64,000 nucleotides of DNA from NCBI RefSeq assembly GCF_037042905.1, contig NC_087257.1, positions 13,180,001 to 13,244,000 on the forward strand, read 5' to 3'. The notes below the pieces were generated by a model. It was not told the origin of the DNA and did no database searches. It saw nothing but the letters and a program-made list of their open reading frames with translations. Source of the stretch: Lytechinus pictus (lineage: Eukaryota > Echinodermata > Echinoidea > Temnopleuroida > Toxopneustidae). A program made the translations under genes and the position numbers. Shown piece after piece: positions 22,108-37,100 of this stretch; the stretch's first letter is position 1, and each line of letters opens with the position of its first letter.

Positions 22108-25100
22108 CTGAGAGTAAAAAAATAACACAAAGGAGAAATGGTTAGAATCAATCAGATTATACCATTTATTATTTGAGATTTGCTTTTCATAGATGTCTAA
22201 CACAGTTATATGAGATTATATTGAGTATGGATTCTCAAATGCACGCAGTCAACACTTATGACTACGCTCTTGGCAAATCAGGAATATATTACACTTTAAA
22301 TTACACTCCAATTTTAAGATAATAACCTCTACAAACTTTGACCTTGGGACTCAATGATTCTTTATTTATCAGAACAAGATACTTTCAGTTCATGTATATA
22401 ACGTCCTGGGGTCCCGTAACACAAAGGTTAACGATTAATCGTACGCTTGACTGTACATTGAAGTCACTGCAATCAATCGTAAACAAAATTTGTACGATCT
22501 ATGCTAAGCATTGTGTTACGGGCCCCTGATCGTGATACCACAAAACCAATCAGATCATCTTTCCTCCAATAAGTTTTGAAGTTGATATGTTGATTGGTTT
22601 TGCTATTATTGCGAGAACAAAAACAGGATGGACAGACTGACCTGAAAAAAATACAATACCCCTTGCAACTACATATACCTAGTATTAAGACAGAGGCTTA
22701 ATACAATTGGTGAACAAATGAAGAATATAAAATTGAATATGGAAAATGTTCTCGTTAAGCTAAATTTGTTCTTGGTACATCCAGATGTTTATTAGTGGAG
22801 AGGAGGTTTCTAAAGGGAATGTATTCCCAGAATAGTCTTACGGTTCCATGAGATTTGCTCTGGCGACAATTGCTCCGCTATAAATTCCACACACAAATGG
22901 AATGACCAACTTCAATCTGGATCTAACACTATACCCTATCCTAAACCTAACATAAAACCCTATAGCAACCCTAACCCTATATCTTAGATGAAATAAAGCA
23001 CAGAGCAATTGTCATGTCGCCAGTCTCACTGCCATACTAAAGGGTGAAGGTTCTTACCATATCATCGCCATACATGAGGACTTTACTGACAGGATTGAGG
23101 GGGCGGGGTTCTCTCGATTCGGGTGTGTTTCTTCCTTTCAATCGACAGGCATAGAGGGCGCACTCTTCGTCTAACAGTACTTGGTGAAACAACTGGCCAC
23201 TGGTTTCTGTCATAAGGAGATGGGAAGGATTATTAATTATTACTAAGTAAGTCCAACCTATGTATTAGCAGATTTAGAACACGGTGAGCACTTGCTATTT
23301 TGTAGTCGTTTTGTAACCCTTTAGAACGAATGGCTACAAACTGGTTAACTTTGCCCATTTAGTTTTCTCGATAGGCTTTAGAACAAGAAACGTCTGCAAA
23401 ACAAAATATTTTGCTCGCTGTGTTCGAATCAATAAAGTAAAAAAAATTAAGACCAGAAAATAGTAAAACCCTCATTCAAAATCATATTTAAAAAAAAAAG
23501 GTATGATATGATTTCTGTATGATTTTATACAATACGTAGAACCATACAGTACATGTATGTATCTAGAAACAGGATTAAATTGTATATTTTTCAGTGGTCA
23601 GATCACCCTAAAATGTATATTGACATTTGATCTAAACCCATTTTGTCTTTCTTTCCATCAGGTAGCACCCTGCATGGTTTAATCCTAGTTTATCAAACAC
23701 CACTTACTCTATTTGATGAGATTTCACCATGTAAATGAAGTGGAAATAACACCATCTGGATAGCAGACTAGATGACAGTTAGCCCATTTGAGTATTAGAC
23801 TAAATAATGATTAGGTTAGCTGGTAATAGGACCGAATTGATAGTAGACCAAGTGGATTGTTCCTGATGGTGTTAGATGATCTTAGAAAGAGACCATCAGA
23901 AATTAGAATAAATGACATTGAGCCCATTTAAGTATTAGACTGGTTTGACCAAGTGGATTGTTCCGATGGTGTTAGATCATCGTAGAAAGAGACCATCAGA
24001 AATTAGAATAAATGACATTGAGCCCATTTAAGTATTAGACTGGTTTGACCAAGTGGATTGTTCCGATGGTGTTAGATCATCGTAGAAAGAGACCATCAGA
24101 AATTAGAATAAATGACATTGAGCGCAGTTAAGTATTAGACTGGTTTGACCAAGTGGATTGTTTCTGATGGTGTTAGATGATCTTAGAAAGAGACCATCAG
24201 AAATTAGAATAAATGACATTTAGCCCAACTAGAAATTAGACTGGTTTGACCAAGTGGATTGTTCCGATGGTGTTAGATGATCTTAGAAAGAGACCATCAG
24301 AAATTAGAATAAATGACATTTAGCCCAACTAGGAATTAGACTGTTTTGACCAAGTGAATTGTTCCTGATGGTGTTAGATGATCTTAGAAAGAGACCATCA
24401 GAAATTAGAATAAATGATATTTAGCCCAACAAGGAATTAGACTGGTTTGACCAAGTGAATTGTTCCTGATGGTGTTAGATGATCGTAGAAAGAGACCATC
24501 AGAAATTCGAATAAATGACATTTAGCCCAACTAGGAATTAGACTGTTTTGACCAAGTGAATTGTTCCTGATGGTGTTAGATGATCGTAGAAAGAGACCAT
24601 CAGAAATTAGAATAAATGACATTGAGCCCAATTAGGAATTAGACTGTTTTGACTAACTGAATTGTTCCTGATGGTGTTAGATGATCGTAGAAAGAGATCA
24701 TCAGAAATTAGAATAAATGACATTTAGCCCAACTAGGAATTAGACTGTTTTGACCAAGTGAATTGTTCCTGATGGTGTTAGATGATCGTAGAAAGAGACC
24801 ATCAGAAATTAGAATAAATGACATTTAGCCCAACTAGGAATTAGACTGGTTTGACCAAGTGAATTGTTCGGATGGTGTTAGATGATCGTAGAAAGAGACC
24901 ATCAGAAATTAGAATAAATGACATTTAGCCCAACTAGGAATTAGACTGTTTTGACCAAGTGAATTGTTCCTGATGGTGTTATATGATCGTAGAAAGAGAC
25001 CATCAGAAATTAGAATAAATGACATTTAGCCCAACTAGGAATTAGACTGGTTTGACCAAATGAATTGTTCCGATGGTGTTAGATGATCGTAGAAAGAGAC

Positions 25101-28100
25101 CATCAGAAATTAGAATAAATGACATTAAGCCCAACTAGGAATTAGACTGGTTTGGCCAAGTGAATTGTTCCTGATGGTGTTAGATGATCTTAGAAAGAGA
25201 CCATCAGAAATTAGAATAAATGACATTGAGCCCAATTAGGAATTAGACTGGTTTGACCAAGTGAATTGTTCCTGATGGTGTTAGATGGTCTTAGAAAGAG
25301 ACCATCAGAAATTAGAATAAATGACATTGAGCCCAATTAATTATTAGACTGGTTTGACCAAGTGGGTTGTTTCGATGGTACATGTATTAGATGATCTTAG
25401 AAAGAGACTATCAGAAATTAGAATAAATGACATTTAGCCCAACAAGGAATTAGACTGGTTAGCCCAAGTGAATTGTTCCTGATGGTGTTAGATGATCTTA
25501 GAAAGAGACCATCAGAAATTAGAATAAATGACACTGAGCCCAATTAGGATTAGACTGGTTTGACCAAGTGAATTGTTCCTGATGGTGTTAGATGATCTTA
25601 GAAAGAGACCATCAGAAATTAGAATAAATGACATTGAGCCCAATTAGGAATTAGACTGGTTTGACCAAGTGAATTGTTCCTGACGGTGTTAGATGGTCTT
25701 AGAAAGAGACCATCAGAAATTAGAATAAATGACATTGAGCCCAATTAGGAATTAGACTGGTTTGACCAAGTGAATTGTTCCTGATTGTGTTAGATGATCT
25801 TAGAAAGAGACCATCAGAAATTAGAATAAATGACATTGAGCCCAATTAGGAATTAGACTGGTTTGACCAAGTGAATTGTTCCTGATGGTGTTAGATGATC
25901 TTAGAAAGAGACCATCAGAAATTAGAATAAATGACATTGAGCCCAATTAGGAATTAGACTGGTTTGACCAAGTGGATTGTTCCTGATGGTGTTAGATGAT
26001 CTTAGAAAGAGACCATCAGAAATTAGAATAAATGACATTTAGCCCAATTAGGAATTAGACTGGTTTGACCAAGTGAATTGTTCCTGATGGTGTTAGATGA
26101 TCTTAGAAAGAGACCATCAGAAATTAGAATAAATGACATTGAGCCCAATTAGGAATTAGACTGGTTTGACCAAGTGAATTGTTCCTGATGGTGTTAGATG
26201 ATCTTAGAAAGAGACCATCAGAAATTAGAATAAATGACATTGAGCCCAATTAGGAATTAGACTGGTTTGACCAAGTGAATTGTTCCTGATGGTGTTAGAT
26301 GATCTTAGAAAGAGACCATCAGAAATTAGAATAAATGACATTGAGCCCAATTAGGAATTAGACTGGTTTGACCAAGTGAATTGTTCCTGATGGTGTTAGA
26401 TGATCTTAGAAAGAGACCATCAGAAATTAGAATAAATGACATTGAGCCCAATTAGGAATTAGACTGGTTTGACCAAGTGGATTGTTCCTGATGGTGTTAG
26501 ATGATCTTAGAAAGAGACCATCAGAAATTAGAATAAATGACATTTAGCCCAATTAGGAATTAGACTGGTTTGACCAAGTGAATTGTTCCTGATGGTGTTA
26601 GATGGTCTTAGAAAGAGACCATCAGAAATTAGAATAAATGACATTGAGCCCAATTAGGAATTAGACTGGTTTGACCAAGTGAATTGTTCCTGATGGTGTT
26701 AGATGATCTTAGAAAGAGACCATCAGAAATTAGAATAAATGACATTGAGCCCAATTAGGAATTAGACTGGTTTGACCAAGTGGATTGTTCCTGATGGTGT
26801 TAGATGATCTTAGAAAGAGACCATCAGAAATTAGAATAAATGACATTTAGCCCAATTAGGAATTAGACTGGTTTGACCAAGTGAATTGTTCCTGATGGTG
26901 TTAGATGATCTTAGAAAGAGATCATCAGAAATTAGAATAAATGACATTTAGCCCACAAGGAATTAGACTGGTTTGGCCGAGTGAATTGTTCCTGATGGTG
27001 TTAGATGATCGTATAAAGAGACCATCAGAAATTAGAATAAATGACATTTAGCCTAAATAAGTATTAGACTGGTTTGGCCGAGTGAATTGTTCCTGATGGT
27101 GTTAGAGGATCGTATAAAGAGACCATCAGAAATTAGAATAAATGACATTGAGCCCAGTAAAGTATTAGACTGGTTTGACCAAGTGAATTGTTCCTGATGG
27201 TGTTAGATGATCTTAGAAAGAGACCATCAGAAATTAGAATAAATGACATTGAGCCCAATTAGGAATTAGACTGGTTTGACCAAGTGAATTGTTCCTGATG
27301 GTGTTAGATGATCTTAGAAAGAGACCATCAGAAATTAGAATAAATGACATTTAGCCCAATTAGGAATTAGACTGGTTTGACCAAGTGAATTGTTCCTGAT
27401 GGTGTTAGATGATCGAAAAAAGAGATCATCAGAAATTAGAATGACATTTAGCCCAACAAGGAATTAGACTGGTTTGACCAAGTGAATTGTTCCTGATGGT
27501 GTTAGATGATCGTAGAAAGAGACTCTCAGAAATTAGAATAAATGACATTTAGCACAACTAGGAATTAGACTGTTTTGACCAAGTGAATTGTTCCTGATGG
27601 TGTTAGATGATCATAGAAAGAGATCATCAGAAATTAGAATAAATGACATTTAGCCCACAAGGAATTAGACTGGTTTGGCCGAGTGAATTGTTCCTGATGG
27701 TGTTAGATGATCGTATAAAGAGACCATCAGAAATTAGAATAAATGACATTTAGCCTAAATAAGTATTAGACTGGTTTGGCCGAGTGAATTGTTCCTGATG
27801 GTGTTAGAGGATCGTATAAAGAGACCATCAGAAATTAGAATAAATGACATTGAGCCCAGTAAAGTATTAGACTGGTTTGACCAAGTGAATTGTTCCTGAT
27901 GGTGTTAGATGATCTTAGAAAGAGAACATCAGAAATTAGAATAAATGACATTGAGCCTAATTAAGTATTAGACTGGTTTGACCAAGTGGATTGTTCCGAT
28001 GGTGTTAGATGATCTAAGAAAGAGACCATCAGAAATTAGAATAAATGACATTTAGCCCAACAAGGAATTAGACTGGTTTGACCAAGTGCAATGTTCCTGA

Positions 28101-31100
28101 TCGTGTTAATCTTAGAAAAAAAAGACTATCTGGAGTTTAGACTAAATGACAGTTAGCCCAAGTGAATTTTAGACCAAGCGGCAAATGGACCAAATTGATA
28201 GCAAGCCAAGTTGATTGTTCCTGATGGTGTTAGATGATCTCAAAATAAGACCATCTGGATATTAGAATAAATTATACTTAACCAAACTAAGTATTAGACA
28301 AAGTAATGGTTAGATCAAGTGGCAGTAGGACTAAACTGATAGTAGACCAAGTGGATCATAATTGTGGAAGACAATTTTAGAACGAGTAAATATGCTTGTA
28401 GACCAAGTGAATACAAGCCACCTTAAAGAAAACAAAAATTAGAACAGTGTCCCATATTAAACATAAAGATTATGGCCTGGTCCCACTGGCCTACGGACAC
28501 AAAACGTATTCATAACGGATACAGCAGACAAGCAAAATTTCGGGATGGCTCCGTTTTCATCTGCTCCAGATAATGGACAAAATGGGCGAAGAATGAAATC
28601 ACAGTAGACGGATGTTCGACGGATATAGAGCGTATGAATCACGTATGCAAAGAGTACACAATGGATACATAATGTTTTCCAACGGATGGCAAGATTCATT
28701 TCCGTTTTACATCCTCTCTGCATCCGTAAAAGTGCAGTGGGACCAAGCCTTTAGCGATTAATTTTACGCTTGATTTTCAAGATTGATTGTTCATTGTAGC
28801 CAAGGCAATCAATCGTGAAAAAAAAGTGATACACACTCTTCTAGCCTTTGAAACCAAATGAAAAATACCCTCGCCTCTGCCTTGTGCGTATTAGAACTGT
28901 TCCAAAGGTATTATCTGTGTGTAATTCTAACTGACTACTTCCATGATGTGTAGTATTTGTATATCATTATCCACTTCTTCAAAACTAACTCTTCATATGG
29001 ATGAATTTATGTTCATCATTAAAAATCATACTGAAGCAGTATTCTCACCTCTCTCTGTCATCATTTGTCGCTTCACTGGAAGAACTGGCTCTCGATGGTG
29101 ACCACCTCGGAGACTGTCACTCAGAGAGAGTGACCCGGCAGCCCCTGAACTCTGACTGGGAGCGATCCTGGGGCACTCGGAAGACACTGACGCAGAATGA
29201 GGTCGCCTGTACTGGAAAGCCGTAGACACAGATCCTACAGGATGTTCTGGCCGATTCGGCAGTGAGCCCACGATGGGATGAATCGATGAGGACACAGCTG
29301 TTTCTAGATGGCTGCCAGAGGTTGTAGTCTGATGGAAATTCTGTTGCGACCTGTCCATGGTTGATGACCTGGGGGCAGGCAGGTTGTGACCATACGGAAG
29401 GAAGTGTTGGGCAACGGATGTTGTTTCTGACAGAGGGCCACAAGAGCTTATAGCCTGATGGTAATTCTCTTTTGACTTGTCAATGTTTGATGACCTTGGG
29501 GCAGAAAATTTATCACCATACAGAGGGAAGCGTTGGGCATTGGTAGCGATGGGTGACGCCCACTCATGATGTTCTCTACCCGAGGACAATGTCAATGAAG
29601 AGTGTCTCATGGCCAAGGGTGTTTGAATGGGAGTTGGCATCATTGATGAATGGTGAAGGGGAGTTGACATGGTACGCAAATGTGGAGTGGGGTTGAGGAA
29701 TGAGTTTCCTCTGGGTACAGCTCTTGATGGCTGAGGCGTGTGTATCGTCAACTGTGGATTTTCAGTGGGTGCTGTGGGTTTGGTCGGAACACTGAATGCT
29801 TGGGGAACGTCATGTGATATGTGTGGTTTAGTACTTTCTATAGAGGATTGTGGTACAAATGATTGAGTAAATGATTGAGAAATAGTTCTCCCACCATGTG
29901 GGTCAGTCATCGCAATCGGTTTGCTGCGGTCATAACTCAGCGTCGTAGGCAACATATCGTTCTCATTGTCTCTGTCTGCCATAAGGTGATGGCGATTATG
30001 ATCCATGTCTACCGTCATCCTATGGAAAAAGTCATCTACCCCTGTTTTCACTGTAGAGGATGCAGGCATTACATTATTACCCTGAGAACTTCCCTGACCG
30101 GTTAATTTACCTGGAAAAGTGTGATCTTCGGGATGCCTGGACGATTGGTAAGAGTTCTGCAGGAATGGAGGGAAGACACCACAGAAAGCTTCTGTACTAT
30201 CCGTAACCATCAGCCTTGATCCTGATGGATACTGAAGCCGCAGCGAGCCATCATTCCCATGATCAACCTCATGCACAGCAGCATCAACAATACCATGACT
30301 TGTCACTTCTGGCTTGACTGCGCTTGGCTTGTCAGCAATGGCTGAAACAACCTGACTGTCCGATGGCAAGGGAAACGATCTTGGCTCCTCTCTCCTCACA
30401 CCAATACCCCTACTAGAAACAGCATTTTGATAACAACTTTCTCTCGGCTGTGCTGTATCACCATGTTGATGATTGAATACCCTATCAAGGTTTAATGTCT
30501 GCATATAGCTTTGACCTCTCTGGACCTTTTCCTGAAGATGTTGTACTTCCCTTGTGCCATGCTGCTGGAGCCCTACCTCGGACACTGTAGTATACTCTTG
30601 TGATGTATTCTCAGGTTTCGGTACATGGGTAGTTTCTCCTTTGTAAGCTGTGGATAGTTTGACTGGATCAAGATAATTTGCGGGCTGCTTCGTAGGGATC
30701 TGGTCAAGAGTGTTTGATGTGATGGAATCAACCCTGTGCAGGTTAGGGTCTGGTTGGGGCACAGTTGAGGCAGGTTGACAGACAGGCTCTTCAAGATCTT
30801 CCCGATCTCCTGCTTCATGAAGACGAGCTATCTCCAGCTCCAGTTGCTTTTCTATCTCCTCCATTTCCTGGAATATCAGTAACAAGAAAACAAACACATT
30901 AGATTTTTAATAATGATAATAATAATGTCATATTTATCCAGGGTAGCCACTTCAGTTCCGAAAACTCTTCCACCAGTGGGTCCTGATTAACATGATAATA
31001 TTATCACCCAGGCTTTAGCTGCGCTGCCTATAGGTTCTCAAGCATTTGAGAAATTTATTCCCACATGGTACCCATGCACCTCACCTGGGTTGACTGCAAC

Positions 31101-34100
31101 ACAATGTGGGTAAATTCCTTGCTGAAGGAAAACACGTCATGGCTGGGAATCGAACCAACGTTCCTCAGATTGAAAGACGAGGGTCATAACCACTAGATCA
31201 TGACAGCCTCACATGTTCATTTATTGCTTCAACTTCTTTTTTTAGAAGCAGACAAATTACAAAATTATTCAAAGGCACATAACAACAGAACATTATACAA
31301 GGTAAAACTAATTAGGAAGCCTGGAAAAGCAAGAACTTGTAGGTACATGTAGGGCGTCCTAATCCTACACAGTAAGAAACAGATAACAATGAAGGTACAA
31401 AGTCAAGTTTTAAGATGTTAACTTCTGATAAGTCGTTGCAAATTTTCTTACATTTAGCTTTTGCCTGTTAAGGACAGTCTCGGCCTCAATCTTCTGCACC
31501 TCCTCAAGTCTTGTCTTTGTCTCGGGAGAAACTACATCTTCGCAATCATCGCCAAAATTGAGAACAGCTACCACATCCTGTAAAAGAGTCAATATGCAAG
31601 AAGTATACCTTCTTTACTAATAATACTAATGGCTGGATATATGATAAATTGCTTTTTGCTAAATTTCTTTATAAAAGAAATAAAAATAGCTTCTATTTCC
31701 AGTGTATATAAATGAAAGGAAATTCAAAACCAAAGATATATTTTAACCCTAACATGTCATTTATTATCTATTTCCATTTCATTAAGTTTCCACTTCCAGA
31801 TAAAACATTACATACATGATAATGCAATCTAAAACAATAATATAAATATCTTTGGTGGGAGGATCATAAAATTGCATGAATGGCATGTTGGGAAAAAACA
31901 CAAACAAAATTATAAAAAACAAAATCTGGAAATAGGATTACAATGTACAAAAAATATCAACCAAATTAGGGAAATGGATAACAAAATTAATGTAATTTAC
32001 ATTAATATGTGGACAAAACTGAACAAAAATATAAATTAATCAATTTTATTTGTACAATTTCTCTACCTTAGTTTGGTCTGCTATGTCTCCCTCTGTAGGT
32101 GATGAGAGGACATCCGCCCAACGAACATTCTTCTGACTCTGCCCCTAAACATAAAAGAAATTTACAAATCACAAAATTACTTGAAATTTAGTTCTGGTTG
32201 TGAACTCAAACAATGAGGAAACTGCTGGAGATCACATTCGCAGCACACAGATGTAAGCATATGGGACCACACCAAGACTGAGCCAAACCCAAATCTTTGG
32301 TCCCGACAATTTTTTCCGCTTTGATAGAGTACCAATTGCCTGGATGATGTAACATTTGGCACCCGGCCATCAACTGGGGCTAATAATGTATTCATGAGGT
32401 CATACCCCTGCACACCCCCATAGACTGATTCCCACCAAATTTAGGTGGTAGAGGTATTTCATCGGGCTCTACGGAAATATGGTATCAAAATGCTGAAAGC
32501 CAAAATGGGAAAATTGATGACGTCACACTTCGGAACTCTGAATGAATATGTTATATTTTCAATGTAAGGGCATCTGACTGTTTGTTGTTAGAGATTTGTG
32601 TCACCATTGGCTATCCATACTTGAAGGTCCACAACTGTTTATGGGCCAGAGTTTAAAGTCAAGAATAAAGGCAACATTGGTAAGTTAGAACATGACCTAC
32701 CCCGGGTGTTGTAGGGATGCGCCTTGCTGGTGTAAGGGCAGGAGAGCACGACTGGTCCTGCTTCTTGAAACGAGGATTAGGAATTCTCGCAGCCTAAAAA
32801 AGAGACAAAAGGAAAAAACATAAAATTGACATATAAAATTATGACTTTTTAGTATTGTCTTCATTTGAAAATCCATACGGAAGTGCAAGAGATGCATGGA
32901 TTTTACATATATTCCACAAATCTGCAAATATATGATTACGGTTAAAACTAAAACCTTGTCAAAACTTAAGTACTTTTTTAGGGAAGTTCAGAAATGAGCT
33001 CTACATGAGAGTTATGACATAACTGACAACATTTCCTTTAACTAGAAAGAGTCCTCCTCTATAAAATGAAATAAGAGTTTTGGGATCAAAAGTATCCAGG
33101 GGGTGTTTCATAAAGCTGTTCGTAAGTTAAAAGTGACTTTATTTGTTTAAGAACAACTGGTGAACCTTTCTTACAAGATAAATAGTCACTAATGATCATT
33201 TAATGGTGAATATCATTTACCACAAGAAAGGATCACCAGTTGTTCTTATAGTCTCTCTCAACTTGCGAACAGCTTTATGAAATGGCCCCCTGATTGTTTG
33301 CAATAACTGCTCACAAAGTGGTAAAAATCATCATGAGCTATGTAACTATATGCATTTCACATCAAAACTATTATCAGGAAATACTGCCTGGAGAGTGACT
33401 GGGCATTATGAATAAACCATAAACAGCATCCAACCCAAATATCGCAAACAAGTCTGACAAAAATTATAAGCGATCTCACCGTTCCCGGAGTTCGACTGAC
33501 GGCGGCAGAACTCTTTGGTCTGTCCAGAACTGGTTTCTCGGGAGCTGGGTTGCTTTGCTCTACAGACGAAAAAACAAAATCAGTAAGCAATGAGTATCAA
33601 ACATAAACACAAGTTGTGGCAACAATTTAAATTGAGTTCAAACACAATGAAAAAAAAAACATGACCGCTGTTTGATTGCGTCATAAACTGATCCACATGG
33701 GCTTATCGATGTTGAGACCTTCACTGTAATCATGTTTTTTTTATTCAGCTTAAGGCCACCACACACTTTACGATTGGTCTGCGACCCAATGTTGTAATAA
33801 AACGTATTAGAATATTGTGCTGATATTGAGACATGGAATATCTTATTGTGTAATGCTGTAAATCATTGTGCGAATACCTATGTTCAAATCTGTGACGATG
33901 CTATCATCCTTATAAAAGTGAATTTAATATTTAGTCGTAATTGGTACTGCCACCAAACGGATATCCGAACGGTTTCCGCCCACGTGGACGGAAAACGGTT
34001 TTCATTTTTCGGGTTCGGGTATCCGTGGACACTGATTCACCACTTTCCTGTCACAAAAACTCATTAAATTTAGTAAGACTCACCAACAAAATTTATAAGT

Positions 34101-37100
34101 TTTAGTCGCCAATATAATCACCAATATCAATTAATCTTCTTCGGTAATATATTCCCGCCGAAAACCATCGTTTTTATATCAGTTTTGAAACATGACCTTA
34201 TATCAGTTTTGGAGCATGACCGTCCGTGAATGGAGTAAAGTTCCGTTCTGACAACGATGGCGATTTTACTATGGTGTCGCTTAAGATCATTTTTCTTTCC
34301 CGTCTAATGTTTTGATGATTTCAAATGCGTAACTCATCGTATATTTTCTTACCTCGACTTTCAATGCGAGTGAAGAATGAAGATAATTTGAAACCATTTA
34401 AGCATCAAATAAATGTTGATCGGGGTACTCGGGTGTGTCATGTTGTTTCTTGTAATTTATTCATCAAATGCAAAATGAATTCTACTTTTTCTCACAGCAA
34501 CTTTGGTTACCAATGAAGATGATTATTTTTTAAACTATGAAAAGTTGAAAACGTCGAATGAATGATGATTGCGCATGTCATGTTGTTTTTGTGATTTGAT
34601 AATGACGGACTTTGTGATGAATGATAATGAGAGTGAAACTGAAATGAACGATAATGAGAGTGAAACCGAAATGAATGACGATGATGATGAGTGATGGCTA
34701 GTGAAAATGATTTTAAATGATTATCAACGATTATCAAGATTGGTGAAGATGATAGCGATGAATGATGATGAGAATTATGAAAGAATGATGCCTAATTGTC
34801 AATTGAAAATCTCTTTCATGAATTAATATTTAATATATAAATTACAAAACACACATTTTCCTTTATTTCAGTTTAAATGGCATATCCACTATAAATTTTG
34901 ATATCCATCATCACGTAAACAACAATACTTAAAAGGCAGTATCATGCCAGAAAGGTTTATGATGTGCGCCCGCCGAGTATGTGGTCGGTTGTGAATCGAC
35001 GTGTTTTGCAGTAAAACTTACTGGTGATGAATGTAAGTGATTAGTTACTGTTACTGTGATTAAATCTTGTCTTGATTCTTTGTAAGAAGTGTGATTATGT
35101 TTCAGAAGTTGAGAAATGAGAAGCTTGGCTATAATTTGGGGAATGGGGAGAAACCCGACATGAAAATGAAAATATTCCAAGTACGATCCCATTTGAAGGT
35201 GTAGCGAGTGTAATGTGACCAAATATATATCGGACGATTCACTCCAGACACGTCCAGACAGGACAGCACGTGAGTGAGCTGAATGATGTAGGCCTGTCTG
35301 GTTTTAGACTTTTAGTAATCGTAGACTCGCACTTACACTCGCCTCGGTCAAATTCATTGCATCTTATTTCATTCGATCGGAACTAAAAAATAAACACACA
35401 TACTCTCGCAACCATTAAATGGGATCGTAACTAGGCCCGACTTGTATAACTCAAATAATAGTAATTTACTAATAGCTTACACAGTCATACGATCTACATT
35501 TGTAGCCGTAGCCTCACGCTAACTCACATTAGTCAAATCCGATTGCAAAACAGATTCAACCCAAAATATTCAGCTTCTCGTAATTTCGTGGTTTTCAGAA
35601 ATATTTTAATAAGCGCACGCTGACTCTCGCCATCATCGGATAGGTTCAAAACTCAAATATAACTGAAAAATTTTGAATATAACTCAAATAAGTGCAAATG
35701 GATATTATTTTTTATATTTCAGGGTAAAATTTCGGATACCCATCCGCCGTCCGGTTTTCAGTGTCGGGTATCCGAATATTGAAATATCCGTTTCAAGTCA
35801 GGCCTAGTCGTAATGATGGCATAGCAATTGTACGATTGGCTACGATCTGAAACTGATATGGCCTTTATTCTGAACTAAAGGCTTGCAATCATCCAAAATT
35901 GTTTTATTGGTATTCTTTCATTTGTACCTCAAATTAAAAGTTACTTTTCACTCACATCTTCAGAAAATGAGCAAAATGTGATTTTTTCCAAAATCAGATC
36001 ATGAACCAGTCGTAAGGTGTGCGGTGACCTTTAGATTTCATGATTATGGAAAATTTGGGTTAATAAATAAACCAAATCAATATATTTTACAAATATAATG
36101 ACAATGAACCTTGATTTCAAAGACATTTTCATGAGGTCATTGTTTCCTGCAAATATAGCTTTTGATTAGACTCAGATATTCCTTACTATTTTAAAAAAGA
36201 AAATTTGGCGACACTGCTTCTGTAATTCACTAATAGGGCATTGCAAGAAACTTGCAATTGATTGCAAATCAATTTTGAGTCTCAAAATCAATTGAAAGTC
36301 ATACATTTAATTGGGAATTTGCAATTGATTGATAGTCCGCTTCTTGCATCAACAACTGTAAATTGATTTGCTTCAGTTAAAATTGATCTATCCCTTGCAA
36401 ATCTGCATCTGAAATTTGCAAATGATTGCAAGTATTTTCTTGCAACATCCTCTAAGATTGGGACATTTTAGGTAATGTGGAATCAATTGGATAATTAGCT
36501 ATCACCCATGGTCACCTCCATGTAAATCACACATTGACATTGTCATAAATTACAAATTCAAAGGTAGTCCAGTGTAGCAATTTCACTCCCATCTACTGCA
36601 GAGTTGCTGAACCGAAAACACTTGATACTCACTGAAGTATATGGACCCTCTGTTATCTGGCAGAAGGCTGTTGATGAAGTCATTCTTGAAGCTCGCCTGG
36701 TTCCCATCCATAGTGAATCTGGACAAGGTCCTCTTGGCGAACTCACTGTAGACCTTAGTGACATCATGATTCTTGGGTTTCTGGTAGTAGATCGATGTCC
36801 TTCCAGTTGTCTTTCAAAAAAAAAAAAAAAAAAAAACACATTAACATGTCTTAAATATTTTTCAAGTAAAAACACAGAAGATTATAAAAGTCAACAATGG
36901 AGCCATCGATTCATGGCTACCCCACAGCCAACCTAGTCGATATCATGGCTCTTGGGTTTCTGGTAGTAGATCGATGTCCATCCAGATGTCTTTTACAAAA
37001 GGAAACAATAACATGTTTTAATATTTTTCAAGTAAAAACACTGAGGATTTAAGTCAACAGTTGAGTTATCAATTCATGGCGACCCCAGTGTAGACCTTAG

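Noticed and set aside
22920-22985. Telomere-like CCCTAA words
   Set aside because: Only a few irregular copies inside a MITE; not a telomeric array.
24437-24631. Minus-strand reading frame inside the satellite
   Set aside because: It simply reads through two repeat units; the same peptide recurs with the repeat and no gene features surround it.
23745-28362. Possible CRISPR-like array because of regular spacing
   Set aside because: Units are contiguous 101-bp monomers without unique spacers, and the genome is eukaryotic.
36604-36936. Plus-strand 110-codon frame
   Set aside because: It is the shadow of minus-strand exon 7, which has good splice sites and phase.
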